DNA of 40,710 bases from a virus: positions 1 through 40,710 of the IMG/VR virus record IMGVR_UViG_3300037475_000123. One strand, written 5' to 3'. The notes beneath the pieces are model-generated. The model made no database searches and had not been told where the DNA came from. It was given only the letters and a program-made list of their open reading frames with translations. The translations under genes and the position numbers were made by a program. This document shows, one piece after another, positions 15,564 to 21,852 of the stretch (its first letter is position 1; the number at the start of each line of letters is the position of its first letter).

Positions 15564-16179
15564 TGGAGTGCCTTTAGCCCAAGCACGTATGAGAATGTTT
15601 AATCGGGGTGGAATACCCCGTGTATACGACCCTCTTTCGAAAGAAAAGAATGTAATCAAAGGGCAAATAAAGATGAAATTCAAAGGGAATAAATTAAAAC
15701 ACCCTCGAATCTCTTTCTTGTTTCTTATGCCAATTCCAAAAGCGACGCTCAAGAGAGATTTAGCACTCTATGGTAGTGGACTGCTAAAACACGAGAAGAA
15801 ACCGGACACGGACAACTTAATTAAATTATTTTTGGATTGTATGACAGGAACTGTTTTTGAAGATGACGCGTGCGTGATGCTTGGCTCGTGCAATAAAGTC
15901 TATCACCCCGAGCCTAAAACAATTATCTTTATGCATGAAGAAGGGCATACTCTTGAACCGGAACATCTTGAGCCTTGGGTCTACAACGCCCTTTTCGATG
16001 TAGAATCCTCAAAATACTGGTTTTCTGAAACGCCTTTCCTGCCCGATTCAAACACCCTTCCTTCGCAAGCTCTACGCAGATCGACTGATACGACATACCC
16101 ACATCAAACAGCCTACACATCAAGTCCAGAGTTTCAAGCTCTTGAGCATTATCTAAGAGAATACCCGGCTTCAATGTAG
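15550..16179 (+). CDS. rusA: RusA-family Holliday-junction resolvase with extended C-terminus
   Basis: Core RusA features: an N-terminal strand (MIVIDGVPLAQARMR), the catalytic-type motif KPDTDNLIKLFLD (residues 84-96) and FEDDACV (residues 103-109). RusA dimers cut four-way junctions and help clear recombination intermediates before packaging. The family is normally about 120-140 residues; this frame runs to 209. The extra C-terminal ~65 residues lie antisense to the end of the serine recombinase gene and read like a fortuitous open frame (Ser, Thr and Pro-rich), so the extension may be a recent fusion by DNA rearrangement. Confidence 0.85.
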   Translation: MIVIDGVPLAQARMRMFNRGGIPRVYDPLSKEKNVIKGQIKMKFKGNKLKHPRISFLFLMPIPKATLKRDLALYGSGLLKHEKKPDTDNLIKLFLDCMTGTVFEDDACVMLGSCNKVYHPEPKTIIFMHEEGHTLEPEHLEPWVYNALFDVESSKYWFSETPFLPDSNTLPSQALRRSTDTTYPHQTAYTSSPEFQALEHYLREYPASM

Positions 16180-16687
16180 TACCGTTGCCGTCTTTATTTT
16201 TGACAGCAACTAGACTATTCATGTCTAATGATTTCCCATACGGCATTTGAATAGTGGTTCTTTCTCCACGCGATACTTTTACATCCAGCTTTTCTTTAAC
16301 ACGTGCTCTTAGAGTTTTTGTTTCTTCAAAAGCCATTCCCGCATAAACACCCAACATTATTCTGTTATTAATTCCAGGTTGCTCTACTAAAAGAATCTCT
16401 GCATTTCTTTTCCTTAACTCATCAACCAAAATGTTTATCTCGGTGGGATTACGAGTTATTCTATCTACACGCATGGCAACTAAGATATCCCCGCTTCGAA
16501 TCGCTTCTTTCGCCTCTAAAAACCCTTTTCGTTTTTCAATAGATTTCTTAGATGTTATGCTATCACTGAACACTAAATATTGAAATGAGCCACCATTTCT
16601 AGACTTTAAAAACTCTAAACAGTGGTGTAATTGTGTGCTTTCGTCTTGTTTTTTCGTTGAGACTCTGAGATAAATTACGTATTTCAT
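15929..16687 (-). CDS. Serine recombinase (resolvase/invertase family)
   Basis: The catalytic N-terminal domain begins with MKYVIYLRVSTKKQ: Arg8 and nucleophile Ser10. The distal Arg motif is MRVDRITRNP (residues 72-81). The linker helix and a recombinase DNA-binding part follow (SICVELAKEGCLNRAGKAFQKTSILRIL). At 252 residues it is larger than Tn3 resolvase and shorter than large serine integrases. Roles could be multimer resolution of a circular prophage, DNA inversion or integration. It is the last gene of the leftward early operon, immediately after a small membrane protein, and overlaps rusA by 251 bp tail to tail. Confidence 0.85.
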   Translation of the reverse strand: MKYVIYLRVSTKKQDESTQLHHCLEFLKSRNGGSFQYLVFSDSITSKKSIEKRKGFLEAKEAIRSGDILVAMRVDRITRNPTEINILVDELRKRNAEILLVEQPGINNRIMLGVYAGMAFEETKTLRARVKEKLDVKVSRGERTTIQMPYGKSLDMNSLVAVKNKDGNGTTLKPGILLDNAQELETLDLMCRLFDVGMSYQSICVELAKEGCLNRAGKAFQKTSILRILHRKGRCRPKAQDVPVQEYALLHA

Positions 16688-16855
16688 TTAAAATTCCCCT
16701 CTTTCCATCATTTTTAATGATTCCATATATAAATATGCTGTGCCTACAAAAAGAAAGCTGTATTTTAAACCATCAAAGCTTTTATTTAATAAACTCATAA
16801 CTAAAAATACAGTCATTGCTATTAAAAATATAATTGTGCTAAACAAACTATTCAT
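16688..16855 (-). CDS. Small two-helix membrane protein, 55 aa
   Basis: Translation from the ATG at 16855 gives a 55-residue protein: residues 4-22 (LFSTIIFLIAMTVFLVMSL) and residues ~32-44 are hydrophobic, so one or two membrane spans are likely. Its start overlaps the preceding gene's end by 8 bases and its stop lies just before the recombinase ATG, so the three genes are coupled. Possible holin or membrane anchor; not recognised. Confidence 0.65.
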   Translation of the reverse strand: MNSLFSTIIFLIAMTVFLVMSLLNKSFDGLKYSFLFVGTAYLYMESLKMMERGEF

Positions 16856-17186
16856 TTTCTATATTCTTCTTTTTAACAGTTCTTTTGTTAGGAATCTTAA
16901 CATTCGGCATCATCATCTTTAGAGATTCGATGATCTGCTTCTCATCAATAGCAGTTCTATCAAGAACATTTTGCATTTGAGTTTTGTATAAGCCTATTAA
17001 GCGTTGTATTTCCCAACAAATAGTCTTTCCGGCTTCCAATTCATCTTCATCTAATAAGCCTATGCTAAATGCTTGAATATGAAATGCTTCCAGAGTCTTT
17101 AATGAATAGACGCCACTTAACAGTGCTGCGCCATACTGTTCTAAAGATTTCATTTCTGTGGGATTAACAAATTGAATGTCGTTCAT
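16848..17186 (-). CDS. Hypothetical protein of early leftward operon, 112 aa
   Basis: An all-helical 112-residue protein with an acidic middle (IGLLDEDELEAGKTICWEIQ) and a strongly basic tail (KIPNKRTVKKKNIENE). No family is recognised. It overlaps both neighbours by a few bases, typical of a tightly packed early operon. Confidence 0.7.
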   Translation of the reverse strand: MNDIQFVNPTEMKSLEQYGAALLSGVYSLKTLEAFHIQAFSIGLLDEDELEAGKTICWEIQRLIGLYKTQMQNVLDRTAIDEKQIIESLKMMMPNVKIPNKRTVKKKNIENE

Positions 17187-17395
17187 TTTTTCCTTTTCAT
17201 AAATTTAAATGAATAATCTGAAATATCAATCGGCGGTGACAAAGATTTATATGCCATTTTCTTAAACGGTTCTAAAGAAGTCTTTCTTTCGTCTGAAATT
17301 TCATAAATGTGAAGATCATACTCGTCTGAAAGATTCTCTAAAATCATTGTGTTTCCGAACGCTTTTACATTTAAAATACTATTGTCCTTTTCCAT
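17183..17395 (-). CDS. Hypothetical protein next to XRE regulator, 70 aa
   Basis: The start at 17395 is chosen because GAGGGG lies 5 bases upstream; a longer frame would need initiation within the HTH gene. The product is 70 residues with an N-terminal beta pattern (ILNVKAFGNTMILENL) and a basic end (FKFMKRKK). Unrecognised. It overlaps the XRE gene by 17 bases, so the two may act as a pair. Confidence 0.6.
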   Translation of the reverse strand: MEKDNSILNVKAFGNTMILENLSDEYDLHIYEISDERKTSLEPFKKMAYKSLSPPIDISDYSFKFMKRKK

Positions 17396-17567
17396 CTTTT
17401 CCCCTCTCTTTAACTGCTTCGATCTTTTCCATTGCCATTGAGCTTGGCTTTGCAACTCCATTTTCCCATCTGTTTATAGATGTCGTTGTTACATTCAATA
17501 ATCTAGCAAACTTCTCTTGAGTAAGCCCAAGAGAATCGCGTAATTTCTTAATCTCTTTAGCTTGCAT
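17379..17567 (-). CDS. XRE/Cro-CI type helix-turn-helix regulator, 62 aa
   Basis: Residues 5-50 form a classic HTH_3 domain: IKKLRDSLGLTQEKFARLL, then NVTTTSINRWENG. With no C-terminal oligomerisation domain it resembles a Cro-type or minimal repressor. It is encoded within the leftward operon whose promoter region (20433-20506) carries palindromic operator candidates, so autoregulation or control of the lysis-lysogeny choice is plausible. A short overlap with the gene upstream implies cotranscription. Confidence 0.85.
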   Translation of the reverse strand: MQAKEIKKLRDSLGLTQEKFARLLNVTTTSINRWENGVAKPSSMAMEKIEAVKERGKDGKGQ

Positions 17568-17889
17568 GCCTAAAATCCGTCGTTAGTTGTGTTAAAATCT
17601 CTGAGGCTTGTCTTGGCCTATACTCTATATCAACTTCCAAGCCCTCGCCATGTTCGTTATACATCTCTTCCAACTGTGATATCGTATAAAGAGTTGTTTT
17701 GGGATTATCGCATTTATTCGTTTGAATAATGCAATAAATTGTGTCCTCGTCTTCATCATACATTCCGATAATGTAGCACTGAAAAGATGAGATCGGGTCG
17801 TATACTCTAAGCTCTGCATTGCATTGCAATCCGTGGGCATTATCCCAATTCTTCATAAGCTTTTGCTTTTGCTGATAACTAATCTTCAT
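17557..17889 (-). CDS. Hypothetical protein, possibly DUF2958-like, 110 aa
   Basis: A beta-rich 110-residue protein: a helix (MKISYQQKQKLMKNW), then ELRVYDPISSFQCYIIGM, TIYCIIQ and a C-terminal IEYRPRQASEIL. The order resembles DUF2958 proteins of mobile elements, but the match by eye is weak. It overlaps the XRE regulator gene by 11 bases. Confidence 0.65.
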   Translation of the reverse strand: MKISYQQKQKLMKNWDNAHGLQCNAELRVYDPISSFQCYIIGMYDEDEDTIYCIIQTNKCDNPKTTLYTISQLEEMYNEHGEGLEVDIEYRPRQASEILTQLTTDFRHAS

Positions 17890-17902
17890 AAAAATCCTTT
17901 AA

Positions 17903-18160
17903 TTATTCTTTGTTCCATATAACAGGCTTTGCATGCTCAACATTATCTTCTTCCCACTCATCTACGCCTGAATTAATTGCGTTGTTACACAGCTTTAAAA
18001 TAGCCACAGGATTAGATGCATTCTCTAACATCATCGTTGTTGCAGCCATAATTAAAGTATGCCCCACCTCGTGGGGGGGCACTTTTTCGATATGAGTTTC
18101 TATTAAAGTCATCATATCCATATAAAATTGGTTATAATTCTTCTTTTCTTTTGAATTCAT
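17903..18160 (-). CDS. Hypothetical helical protein, 85 aa
   Basis: The ATG at 18160 shares a base with the stop of the upstream gene (TGATG). The 85-residue product is helical with the motif HEVGHTLIMAATTMML; it resembles HExxH only superficially (the order is HEVGH with no further zinc ligand), so I do not call a protease. It shows similarity of layout (helix with GHTLIMAA) to the protein at 18599-18850, hinting at paralogy. Confidence 0.65.
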   Translation of the reverse strand: MNSKEKKNYNQFYMDMMTLIETHIEKVPPHEVGHTLIMAATTMMLENASNPVAILKLCNNAINSGVDEWEEDNVEHAKPVIWNKE

Positions 18161-18393
18161 CAGACAACCCACTGGTTCAACACATTATTTAAGTAGTCTA
18201 AATACTCTTCATGAGCACGTGACAACCACGGGTCCCATTTATATTTAGTGGCCTTCGCCAACGCATGATCACGTAACAATTGCAATGCAATAAGCGATTT
18301 GCTAAGATCAGAAGTGTTATCGCCGTAAGCGTAACCGGTTGTTGCTATGTGGGGCCCCTTCGTCCGGGCCTCATTTTCATTATATAGCCTCAT
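18160..18393 (-). CDS. Hypothetical protein, 77 aa
   Basis: The start at 18393 is preferred because GAGG lies 6 bases upstream; an in-frame ATG at 18405 would add four residues. Residues 20-45 are hydrophilic and helical (SKSLIALQLLRDHALAKATKYK), followed by an aromatic tail. Unrecognised. It overlaps the upstream gene by 14 bases and the downstream gene by 1 base. Confidence 0.6.
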   Translation of the reverse strand: MRLYNENEARTKGPHIATTGYAYGDNTSDLSKSLIALQLLRDHALAKATKYKWDPWLSRAHEEYLDYLNNVLNQWVV

Positions 18394-18580
18394 TTTCACC
18401 CTCATTCTTTTTGATTAAATCTTTCAAAGTTCTTCTCACATCTTTTAACATGTCTAGCCTTCCGACTACATACATTTGATGTATTCTCTCCCCTGTTCTT
18501 GCGTATTTCATCGCTGTTAGCTCTAACGATGCTAAGTCGATCTTGTAGCTATACACTAAATCTTTGACGTCTTGTAACAT
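18380..18580 (-). CDS. Hypothetical protein, 66 aa
   Basis: A helical 66-residue protein (LDMLKDVRRTLKDLIKKNEG at the end). An AAGGAG ribosome site lies 6 bases before the ATG inside the recurrent AACAAAAAGG spacer seen between genes of this operon. Unrecognised. Confidence 0.65.
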   Translation of the reverse strand: MLQDVKDLVYSYKIDLASLELTAMKYARTGERIHQMYVVGRLDMLKDVRRTLKDLIKKNEGENEAI

Positions 18581-18598
18581 TATTCTCCTTTTTGTTAG

Positions 18599-18850
18599 TT
18601 ATTCTGCACTAGCACGATAATCTTCATACTCATGAATCCCGTTAGTAACACACAATAGGGCCACTTCCATTGCGCCTAACTCACTTTCTTCAACGTGCAA
18701 AAGAAGGTTAACAGCCATGCTAATCATTCTTTGAGCTACATGTTGAGTGTTAAGCTCTTCTCCATATTTTTCTATTAAGTCTAGAATCTCCAAACTCAAT
18801 TTATCTGAAGCTTTTTTACATTTGCATGCATGTTTTTCTTTGTTTTTCAT
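18599..18850 (-). CDS. Hypothetical Lys/Cys-rich start, helical protein, 83 aa
   Basis: The N-terminus KNKEKHACKCKKASDK is basic with two close Cys residues; the rest is helical (AQRMISMAVNLLLHVEESELGAMEVALLCVTNGIHEYEDY). The C-terminal half resembles that of the 17903-18160 protein (helix, small residues, then N.I...E.WE/E.YED), so they may be distant paralogues. The ATG overlaps the stop of the 47-residue gene upstream. Confidence 0.65.
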   Translation of the reverse strand: MKNKEKHACKCKKASDKLSLEILDLIEKYGEELNTQHVAQRMISMAVNLLLHVEESELGAMEVALLCVTNGIHEYEDYRASAE

Positions 18851-18993
18851 TATTTCCCTTTTTGTTGTTTGATCTTCTTTTTGAGCCTTTCATTTTCATC
18901 TATCAATGCATTGATTCTGCCTTTGTAAAACAGTGTTTGTAATCTTGTAAAAGCAATGCGTATTTTGAAATAAGCAATGTAAAAAGGTTTCAT
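18850..18993 (-). CDS. Small basic protein, 47 aa
   Basis: An ATG at 18993 opens a 47-residue frame with an aromatic hydrophobic first half (PFYIAYFKIRIAFTRLQTLFY) and a charged coiled tail (LIDENERLKKKIKQQKGK). Its TAA overlaps the ATG of the next gene (TAATG). I see no clear Shine-Dalgarno before it, so it could be coupled or silent. It fills an otherwise empty 170-base gap. Confidence 0.45.
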   Translation of the reverse strand: MKPFYIAYFKIRIAFTRLQTLFYKGRINALIDENERLKKKIKQQKGK

Positions 18994-19023
18994 TGTTTCT
19001 GCATGGATGGTAGTAATGTTTTG

Positions 19024-19251
19024 TTATTCTGCATATTCACCAAACAATTCTTCACACTGTTCAACGCTACAGGTGGTTTCAACCTCTCTACGGATTAACT
19101 CCTCAGACCTTGGTATAATTTCATTTGTCGAAATGCTATACGTGAAGAATTCTCCGTTTTTCTTTCTGTAAATAACTTCTCCATATGTTATTTGAGCAAA
19201 GAAATCTGCTGTCTCTGTGTCATATTTCTTTCCATTAATGATTTGTTTCAT
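19024..19251 (-). CDS. Small conserved-type mobile-element protein, 75 aa
   Basis: It opens with MKQIINGKKYDTETADFFAQ and continues with VIYRKKNGEFFTY, a pattern that I know from many short hypothetical proteins of phages and conjugative elements (NGKKYDTxTA...YxKKxGEFF). No biochemical role is established. A GGG-type ribosome site lies in the AACAAAA spacer upstream. Confidence 0.7.
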   Translation of the reverse strand: MKQIINGKKYDTETADFFAQITYGEVIYRKKNGEFFTYSISTNEIIPRSEELIRREVETTCSVEQCEELFGEYAE

Positions 19252-19273
19252 TTTAACCCTTTTTTTTGTTATT

Positions 19274-19543
19274 CTATTCTTTCATATACTTTTGAAGCGC
19301 GTCTCTATCAGAATCATTAAAAAGCTCTCCTCGTTTTATAAGATCTCTTTTTAAACATTCATCTCTATATTTTCTAACCAAAACCTTACATCTTTCAGTT
19401 TCTGCGGTGTTGCAAAGCTCTATAAATAGCTTTTGCAATTCTTCTCTAAGAGGCAAAGATTCCATTGCCTCAGCTAGGCAGCCAATAGCGCCTAATAGTT
19501 GTTGATAGTGATAAGGGTCTATCATTTTTGTTTCATATGTCAT
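19274..19543 (-). CDS. Hypothetical protein, 89 aa
   Basis: An 89-residue helical protein with an acidic start (YHYQQLLGAIGCLAEAMESL) and a charged C-terminus (LFNDSDRDALQKYMKE). AGAGGTG lies before the ATG. Unrecognised; part of the early leftward operon. Confidence 0.65.
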   Translation of the reverse strand: MTYETKMIDPYHYQQLLGAIGCLAEAMESLPLREELQKLFIELCNTAETERCKVLVRKYRDECLKRDLIKRGELFNDSDRDALQKYMKE

Positions 19544-19600
19544 TTTACACCTCTTTTGTTTGTTAAATTCTCATCGTAGCCCTTGAATTTCAAAAGCAAC

Positions 19601-19924
19601 TCAATAATTTTCTGCACATTCTAGCACATCTTCAAGATAAGGTGTTGAAGATTCTCTATTCGCACAAACAAATTTTACTTGTGGAATATCGTCACGTGAA
19701 TTTGAATATTCATAACCGTCCGTGTACCCGTTAAACTCGCCATATTGATATTTTTTAATAACAGCTTCAACTTCTCTGCTTTTTGGTCCGTCAACATAAT
19801 AAACATCTATAGATGTACCCATTGAAAAAGAATCAGATACCACCCGAAACTTAATGTTCGGGAAGGCCTTCTTTAAATCAGCTCTTATTAATTTTGCTGC
19901 ATGTGCATGTGTTGATAAAGTCAT
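19601..19924 (-). CDS. LPD29-domain-like protein, 107 aa
   Basis: The sequence AAKLIRADLKKAFPNIKFRV, then MGTSIDVYYVDGP, then VEAVIKKYQYGEFNGYTDGYEY fits the LPD29 (large polyvalent protein-associated) domain of mobile elements: an alpha helix followed by an SIDV.W.DGP strand and a G-rich tail. The function is unknown even in the family. Its 30-base leader nearly matches that of the neighbouring gene at 20125. Confidence 0.7.
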   Translation of the reverse strand: MTLSTHAHAAKLIRADLKKAFPNIKFRVVSDSFSMGTSIDVYYVDGPKSREVEAVIKKYQYGEFNGYTDGYEYSNSRDDIPQVKFVCANRESSTPYLEDVLECAENY

Positions 19925-19954
19925 CTTGTTACCCTCGTCCGGTTGTTTTGTTGT

Positions 19955-20125
19955 TTAATTATGAATTGCTTCAATAAATGATTCCATTCCGCCATCATAG
20001 TAACGATAAATGCTTGACTCAAGCTCATCAACATTCAGTTTGTTAATTTCTTCTTGTTCGTATTCATCGGTGAAACACTCAAGTAACCACACTCTCATTT
20101 CTTCTTCTAAATTTATAATAATCAT
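19955..20125 (-). CDS. Small acidic protein, 56 aa
   Basis: An ATG at 20125 gives 56 residues, strongly acidic (NLEEEMRVWLLECFTDEYEQ ... NVDELESSIYRYYDGGMES). The leader (AACAACCGGAC..., then GTAACAAG just before ATG) is almost the same as that of the LPD29-like gene, supporting real translation although a classical Shine-Dalgarno is missing. Unrecognised. Confidence 0.6.
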   Translation of the reverse strand: MIIINLEEEMRVWLLECFTDEYEQEEINKLNVDELESSIYRYYDGGMESFIEAIHN

Positions 20126-20151
20126 CTTGTTACGGTCCGGTTGTTTTGTTA

Positions 20152-20185
20152 AGAATTGACCGATAAATTGATCGCGGTCAATTCT
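20152..20185 (-). repeat. Perfect 11-bp hairpin between early genes
   Basis: Arms AGAATTGACCG and CGGTCAATTCT with a 12-base loop, in the leftward transcript between the stops and starts of two tiny genes. There is no U-tract on the leftward side; probably an RNA processing or stabilising element. Confidence 0.5.
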
Positions 20186-20186
20186 G

Positions 20187-20330
20187 TTATTTCTTTAAAA
20201 TCTCTAACTCTCTGTCTGATAAATCACAATAATTGATCGCAAAATGTCTCGCTTCCGTTTGTGATTCAAAGAACTTTACATCTCCACTTCTTGTTGAAAT
20301 AAAGCCTTCTTTTGTTTTTAAGTAATACAT
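20187..20330 (-). CDS. First gene of the leftward early operon, 47 aa
   Basis: An ATG at 20330 gives 47 residues: MYYLKTKEGFISTRSGDVKF and a helical end (LSDRELEILKK). GAGAG sits 9 bases upstream. It is the promoter-proximal gene, about 100 bases from the predicted leftward start site. Unrecognised; small but with good codon structure. Confidence 0.55.
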   Translation of the reverse strand: MYYLKTKEGFISTRSGDVKFFESQTEARHFAINYCDLSDRELEILKK

Positions 20331-20432
20331 GGTTGATCTCTCAATATTGGTTGTTTTGGTCTAATCTCTATACCACTTTGTCTAATCGTCGTTGCGTATT
20401 CGCTCTGATTGAGTAATCGTGTTATGTATCTA

Positions 20433-20461
20433 TTTATATCATATGATGTGTATTGATACAA
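20433..20461 (-). promoter_or_regulatory. Leftward early promoter
   Basis: Minus strand -35 TTGTAT (20461-20456), 17-bp spacer, -10 TATAAA (20438-20433). The palindrome ATCATATGAT (20438-20447) lies within the spacer and touches the -10, an ideal place for repression. Transcription would start near 20426 and read the small-gene operon. Confidence 0.6.
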
Positions 20462-20488
20462 GATATATGATGAAAATAGATGAAAATA

Positions 20489-20506
20489 TATCATAAATAT
20501 ATGATA
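20489..20506. promoter_or_regulatory. Operator candidate TATCATA-AATA-TATGATA
   Basis: Perfect 7-bp arms with the 4-bp spacer AATA, 28 bp upstream of the leftward -35. Half-site TATGAT also occurs at 20438-20447. The same AATA spacer is found in the 12118-12137 repeat. Likely a repressor site; its protein is unknown (the XRE protein is a candidate). Confidence 0.5.
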
Positions 20507-20569
20507 GTCAGCAGGTTACAACGGCAAAGGAGTAGTATAATAAATCTTCATTAGGATTAAAAAAAAGAC

Positions 20570-20598
20570 TTGACAGCGTTTTTAACATGATCTATACA
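20570..20598 (+). promoter_or_regulatory. Strong rightward sigma-70 promoter
   Basis: TTGACA (20570-20575), exactly 17 bp, then TATACA (20593-20598); a perfect -35 and near-perfect -10. A second TATAAT follows at 20606-20611. It should drive the small terminase-like gene at 20734 with a leader of about 130 bases containing a hairpin and two palindromes. Confidence 0.75.
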
Positions 20599-20660
20599 TA
20601 AAAGGTATAATCAGGCTTGACCCACCGGCTCTCGGCCGCAGAGAGACTTGTAGCTTTGTT

Positions 20661-20690
20661 GTTAAGCTTAACTGTTTAAATAAGCGCTTA
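20661..20690. promoter_or_regulatory. Two related palindromes in the terS-like leader
   Basis: GTTAAGCTTAAC (20661-20672) and TAAGCGCTTA (20681-20690) share TAAG/CTTA half-sites, and their centres are 19 bp apart, about two helical turns. They could be an operator pair or part of a packaging recognition site. Confidence 0.4.
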
Positions 20691-20733
20691 GCAAACACTC
20701 AAAAGCCAAATAAACATAATAATAGTAGGTTAT

Positions 20734-21162
20734 ATGGCCGGCTTCCCGACAGTAGCAAAAGGCAATAAGATAGGCGAAAAAGCAAAAAGGCCAAAGCCTG
20801 GAATGCCATTTGACAAAGAAACGATTGAAAAACTGATAATAGAGCAATGTGGAAATCTTAGCAGAGTAGCTGATCGTATCGGTTCAAGCCGTGGAGCTAT
20901 ACGCAATTTTGTTGATAGGCATGAGGATCTAAAGGCTATATTAAAAGACTGTCGCGAACGTCAGATTGACGAGCTTGAAGCTAGCGTGTTTGATCGTGCT
21001 GTTGATTCAAATGATACAACGCTTCAATTGTTTGTGCTAAAGACACAAGGTAAACACCGCGGTTGGGAACAGTCTGAATCTAAAGATGTGGCTAAGGATA
21101 TAGCCTCAGCAGCATTCGACTATATACTCAACAAGTCTAAAAACCCAGCAGAGCGACAATAA
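20734..21162 (+). CDS. Terminase small subunit-like HTH protein
   Basis: The 142-residue protein has an HTH (GNLSRVADRIGSSRGAIRNF), a helix with VDRHEDLKAILKDCRERQIDE and the motif LFVLKTQGKHRGWE, all commonly seen in phage small terminase subunits, which recognise DNA and load the large subunit. It has its own strong promoter. It lies about 9.5 kb from the large subunit gene (30660), which is unusual since the two are normally adjacent. An alternative role as a DNA-binding regulator cannot be excluded. Confidence 0.65.
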   Translation: MAGFPTVAKGNKIGEKAKRPKPGMPFDKETIEKLIIEQCGNLSRVADRIGSSRGAIRNFVDRHEDLKAILKDCRERQIDELEASVFDRAVDSNDTTLQLFVLKTQGKHRGWEQSESKDVAKDIASAAFDYILNKSKNPAERQ

Positions 21163-21534
21163 CCCTCATACTATATCTACAACACTATATCACCTCCCTA
21201 TTATGTGGACACAGCTCAAGTGGCTGGTGTCCACTTCTCATTTACATACTACATGTTGGTTGAACATACTATATATAGTGTTGGGTCCCATCCAACCAAA
21301 CTCAACACTTGATTTTCCTCTCAGGTCGATCCTTAGCGGTACCGGTACTAGAGATTATCTATATCTACTCCCCCACGAAACACTTACACCACTTTTCAGA
21401 AAAATTTTATAATATTATGTTGTGGTGTCTATTATGTTCCCTATCTTAGTTATTATGCGTCTCTTCTCTAAAAAATTCTCTTGTGAAAAAAAAATTTTTC
21501 TATAAAATGGCCGCCTGGAACAAGGGAGATGTTT
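21163..21534. other. Hairpin-rich non-coding region after terS-like gene
   Basis: 372 bases without a credible gene; a 69-codon open frame here lacks a ribosome site and coding character. It holds a hairpin with arms GTGGACAC/GTGTCCAC (21205-21212, 21227-21234), ATGTT/AACAT (21253-21267), nested AGTGTTG/CAACACT (21277-21283, 21303-21309) and GTTGG/CCAAC (21280-21284, 21292-21296), and the palindrome GTACCGGTAC (21339-21348), then AT-rich DNA with A- and T-runs before 21535. Position next to a terS-like gene makes a packaging (pac/cos) site or terminator cluster plausible. Confidence 0.5.
21205..21234 (+). repeat. Hairpin GTGGACAC ... GTGTCCAC
   Basis: Perfect 8-bp arms, extended by AGC/GCT with one bulged base to 11 pairs. 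No U-tract follows. It is the most stable hairpin in the region and a candidate terminase recognition element or transcript stabiliser. Confidence 0.5.
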
Positions 21535-21852
21535 ATGAAGTGTGTTATGGAGTGGATAGATGTTGATGATCGTCTGCCGAAAGATAGAGAAGATGTTATT
21601 ATAGCGTATAATGATTTGGCGTTATCTGGTTGGTATATAAGTGGTGCGTTCTTTTTTGACACTCCATGGGGCTGTATTGAAAAACAAGAAGGTGTTGAAT
21701 ATTGGATGGCTATGCCGCCTGCACCAGAATGTAAGCCTGTGGAAAACATACCTCCAGAAATTATAGCCTATTATCACGACCGACTATTAAGCCCAAGCAA
21801 TGTTGATTGGCCAATAAAAAAAAATAACATGGAAAATGAAAATGATGATTAG
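21535..21852 (+). CDS. DUF551 protein, 105 aa
   Basis: MEWIDVDDRLPKDREDVIIA near the start and EYWMAMPPAPE at residues ~55-65 are the two hallmarks of DUF551 (W...LP...VL... and WMPLP.PP), a small phage family of unknown function. An acidic C-terminal extension of about 40 residues follows. The start at 21535 is 6 bases after GGGAG. The gene overlaps the GroES-like gene by 17 bases. Two more DUF551-like genes lie at 23082 and 28756. Confidence 0.8.
   Translation: MKCVMEWIDVDDRLPKDREDVIIAYNDLALSGWYISGAFFFDTPWGCIEKQEGVEYWMAMPPAPECKPVENIPPEIIAYYHDRLLSPSNVDWPIKKNNMENENDD

Larger units (their letters stand above)
20331..20733. promoter_or_regulatory. Divergent early control region (403 bp non-coding)
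   Basis: This stretch has no gene. It contains a leftward promoter (20433-20461), a rightward promoter (20570-20598), several TATGAT-type palindromes (20438-20447, 20489-20506), a tandem decamer GATGAAAATA twice (20469-20488), a small hairpin CTCTC/GAGAG (20629-20645) and two palindromes in the leader of the small terminase gene (20661-20672, 20681-20690). The layout resembles a lysogeny switch region, although the XRE gene itself lies 3 kb away. Confidence 0.6.

Noticed and set aside
15929-16687. Large serine integrase
   Set aside because: At 252 residues it lacks the long zinc-ribbon and coiled-coil domains of phage large serine integrases; an integration role is still possible but not shown.
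17903-18160. HEVGH sequence suggesting a zinc protease
   Set aside because: The motif is not HExxH with a third ligand in the proper context; the protein is too short and helical.
21203-21412. 69-codon rightward open frame after the terS-like gene
   Set aside because: No ribosome site, spans several hairpins, biased composition unlike neighbours; better explained as non-coding.
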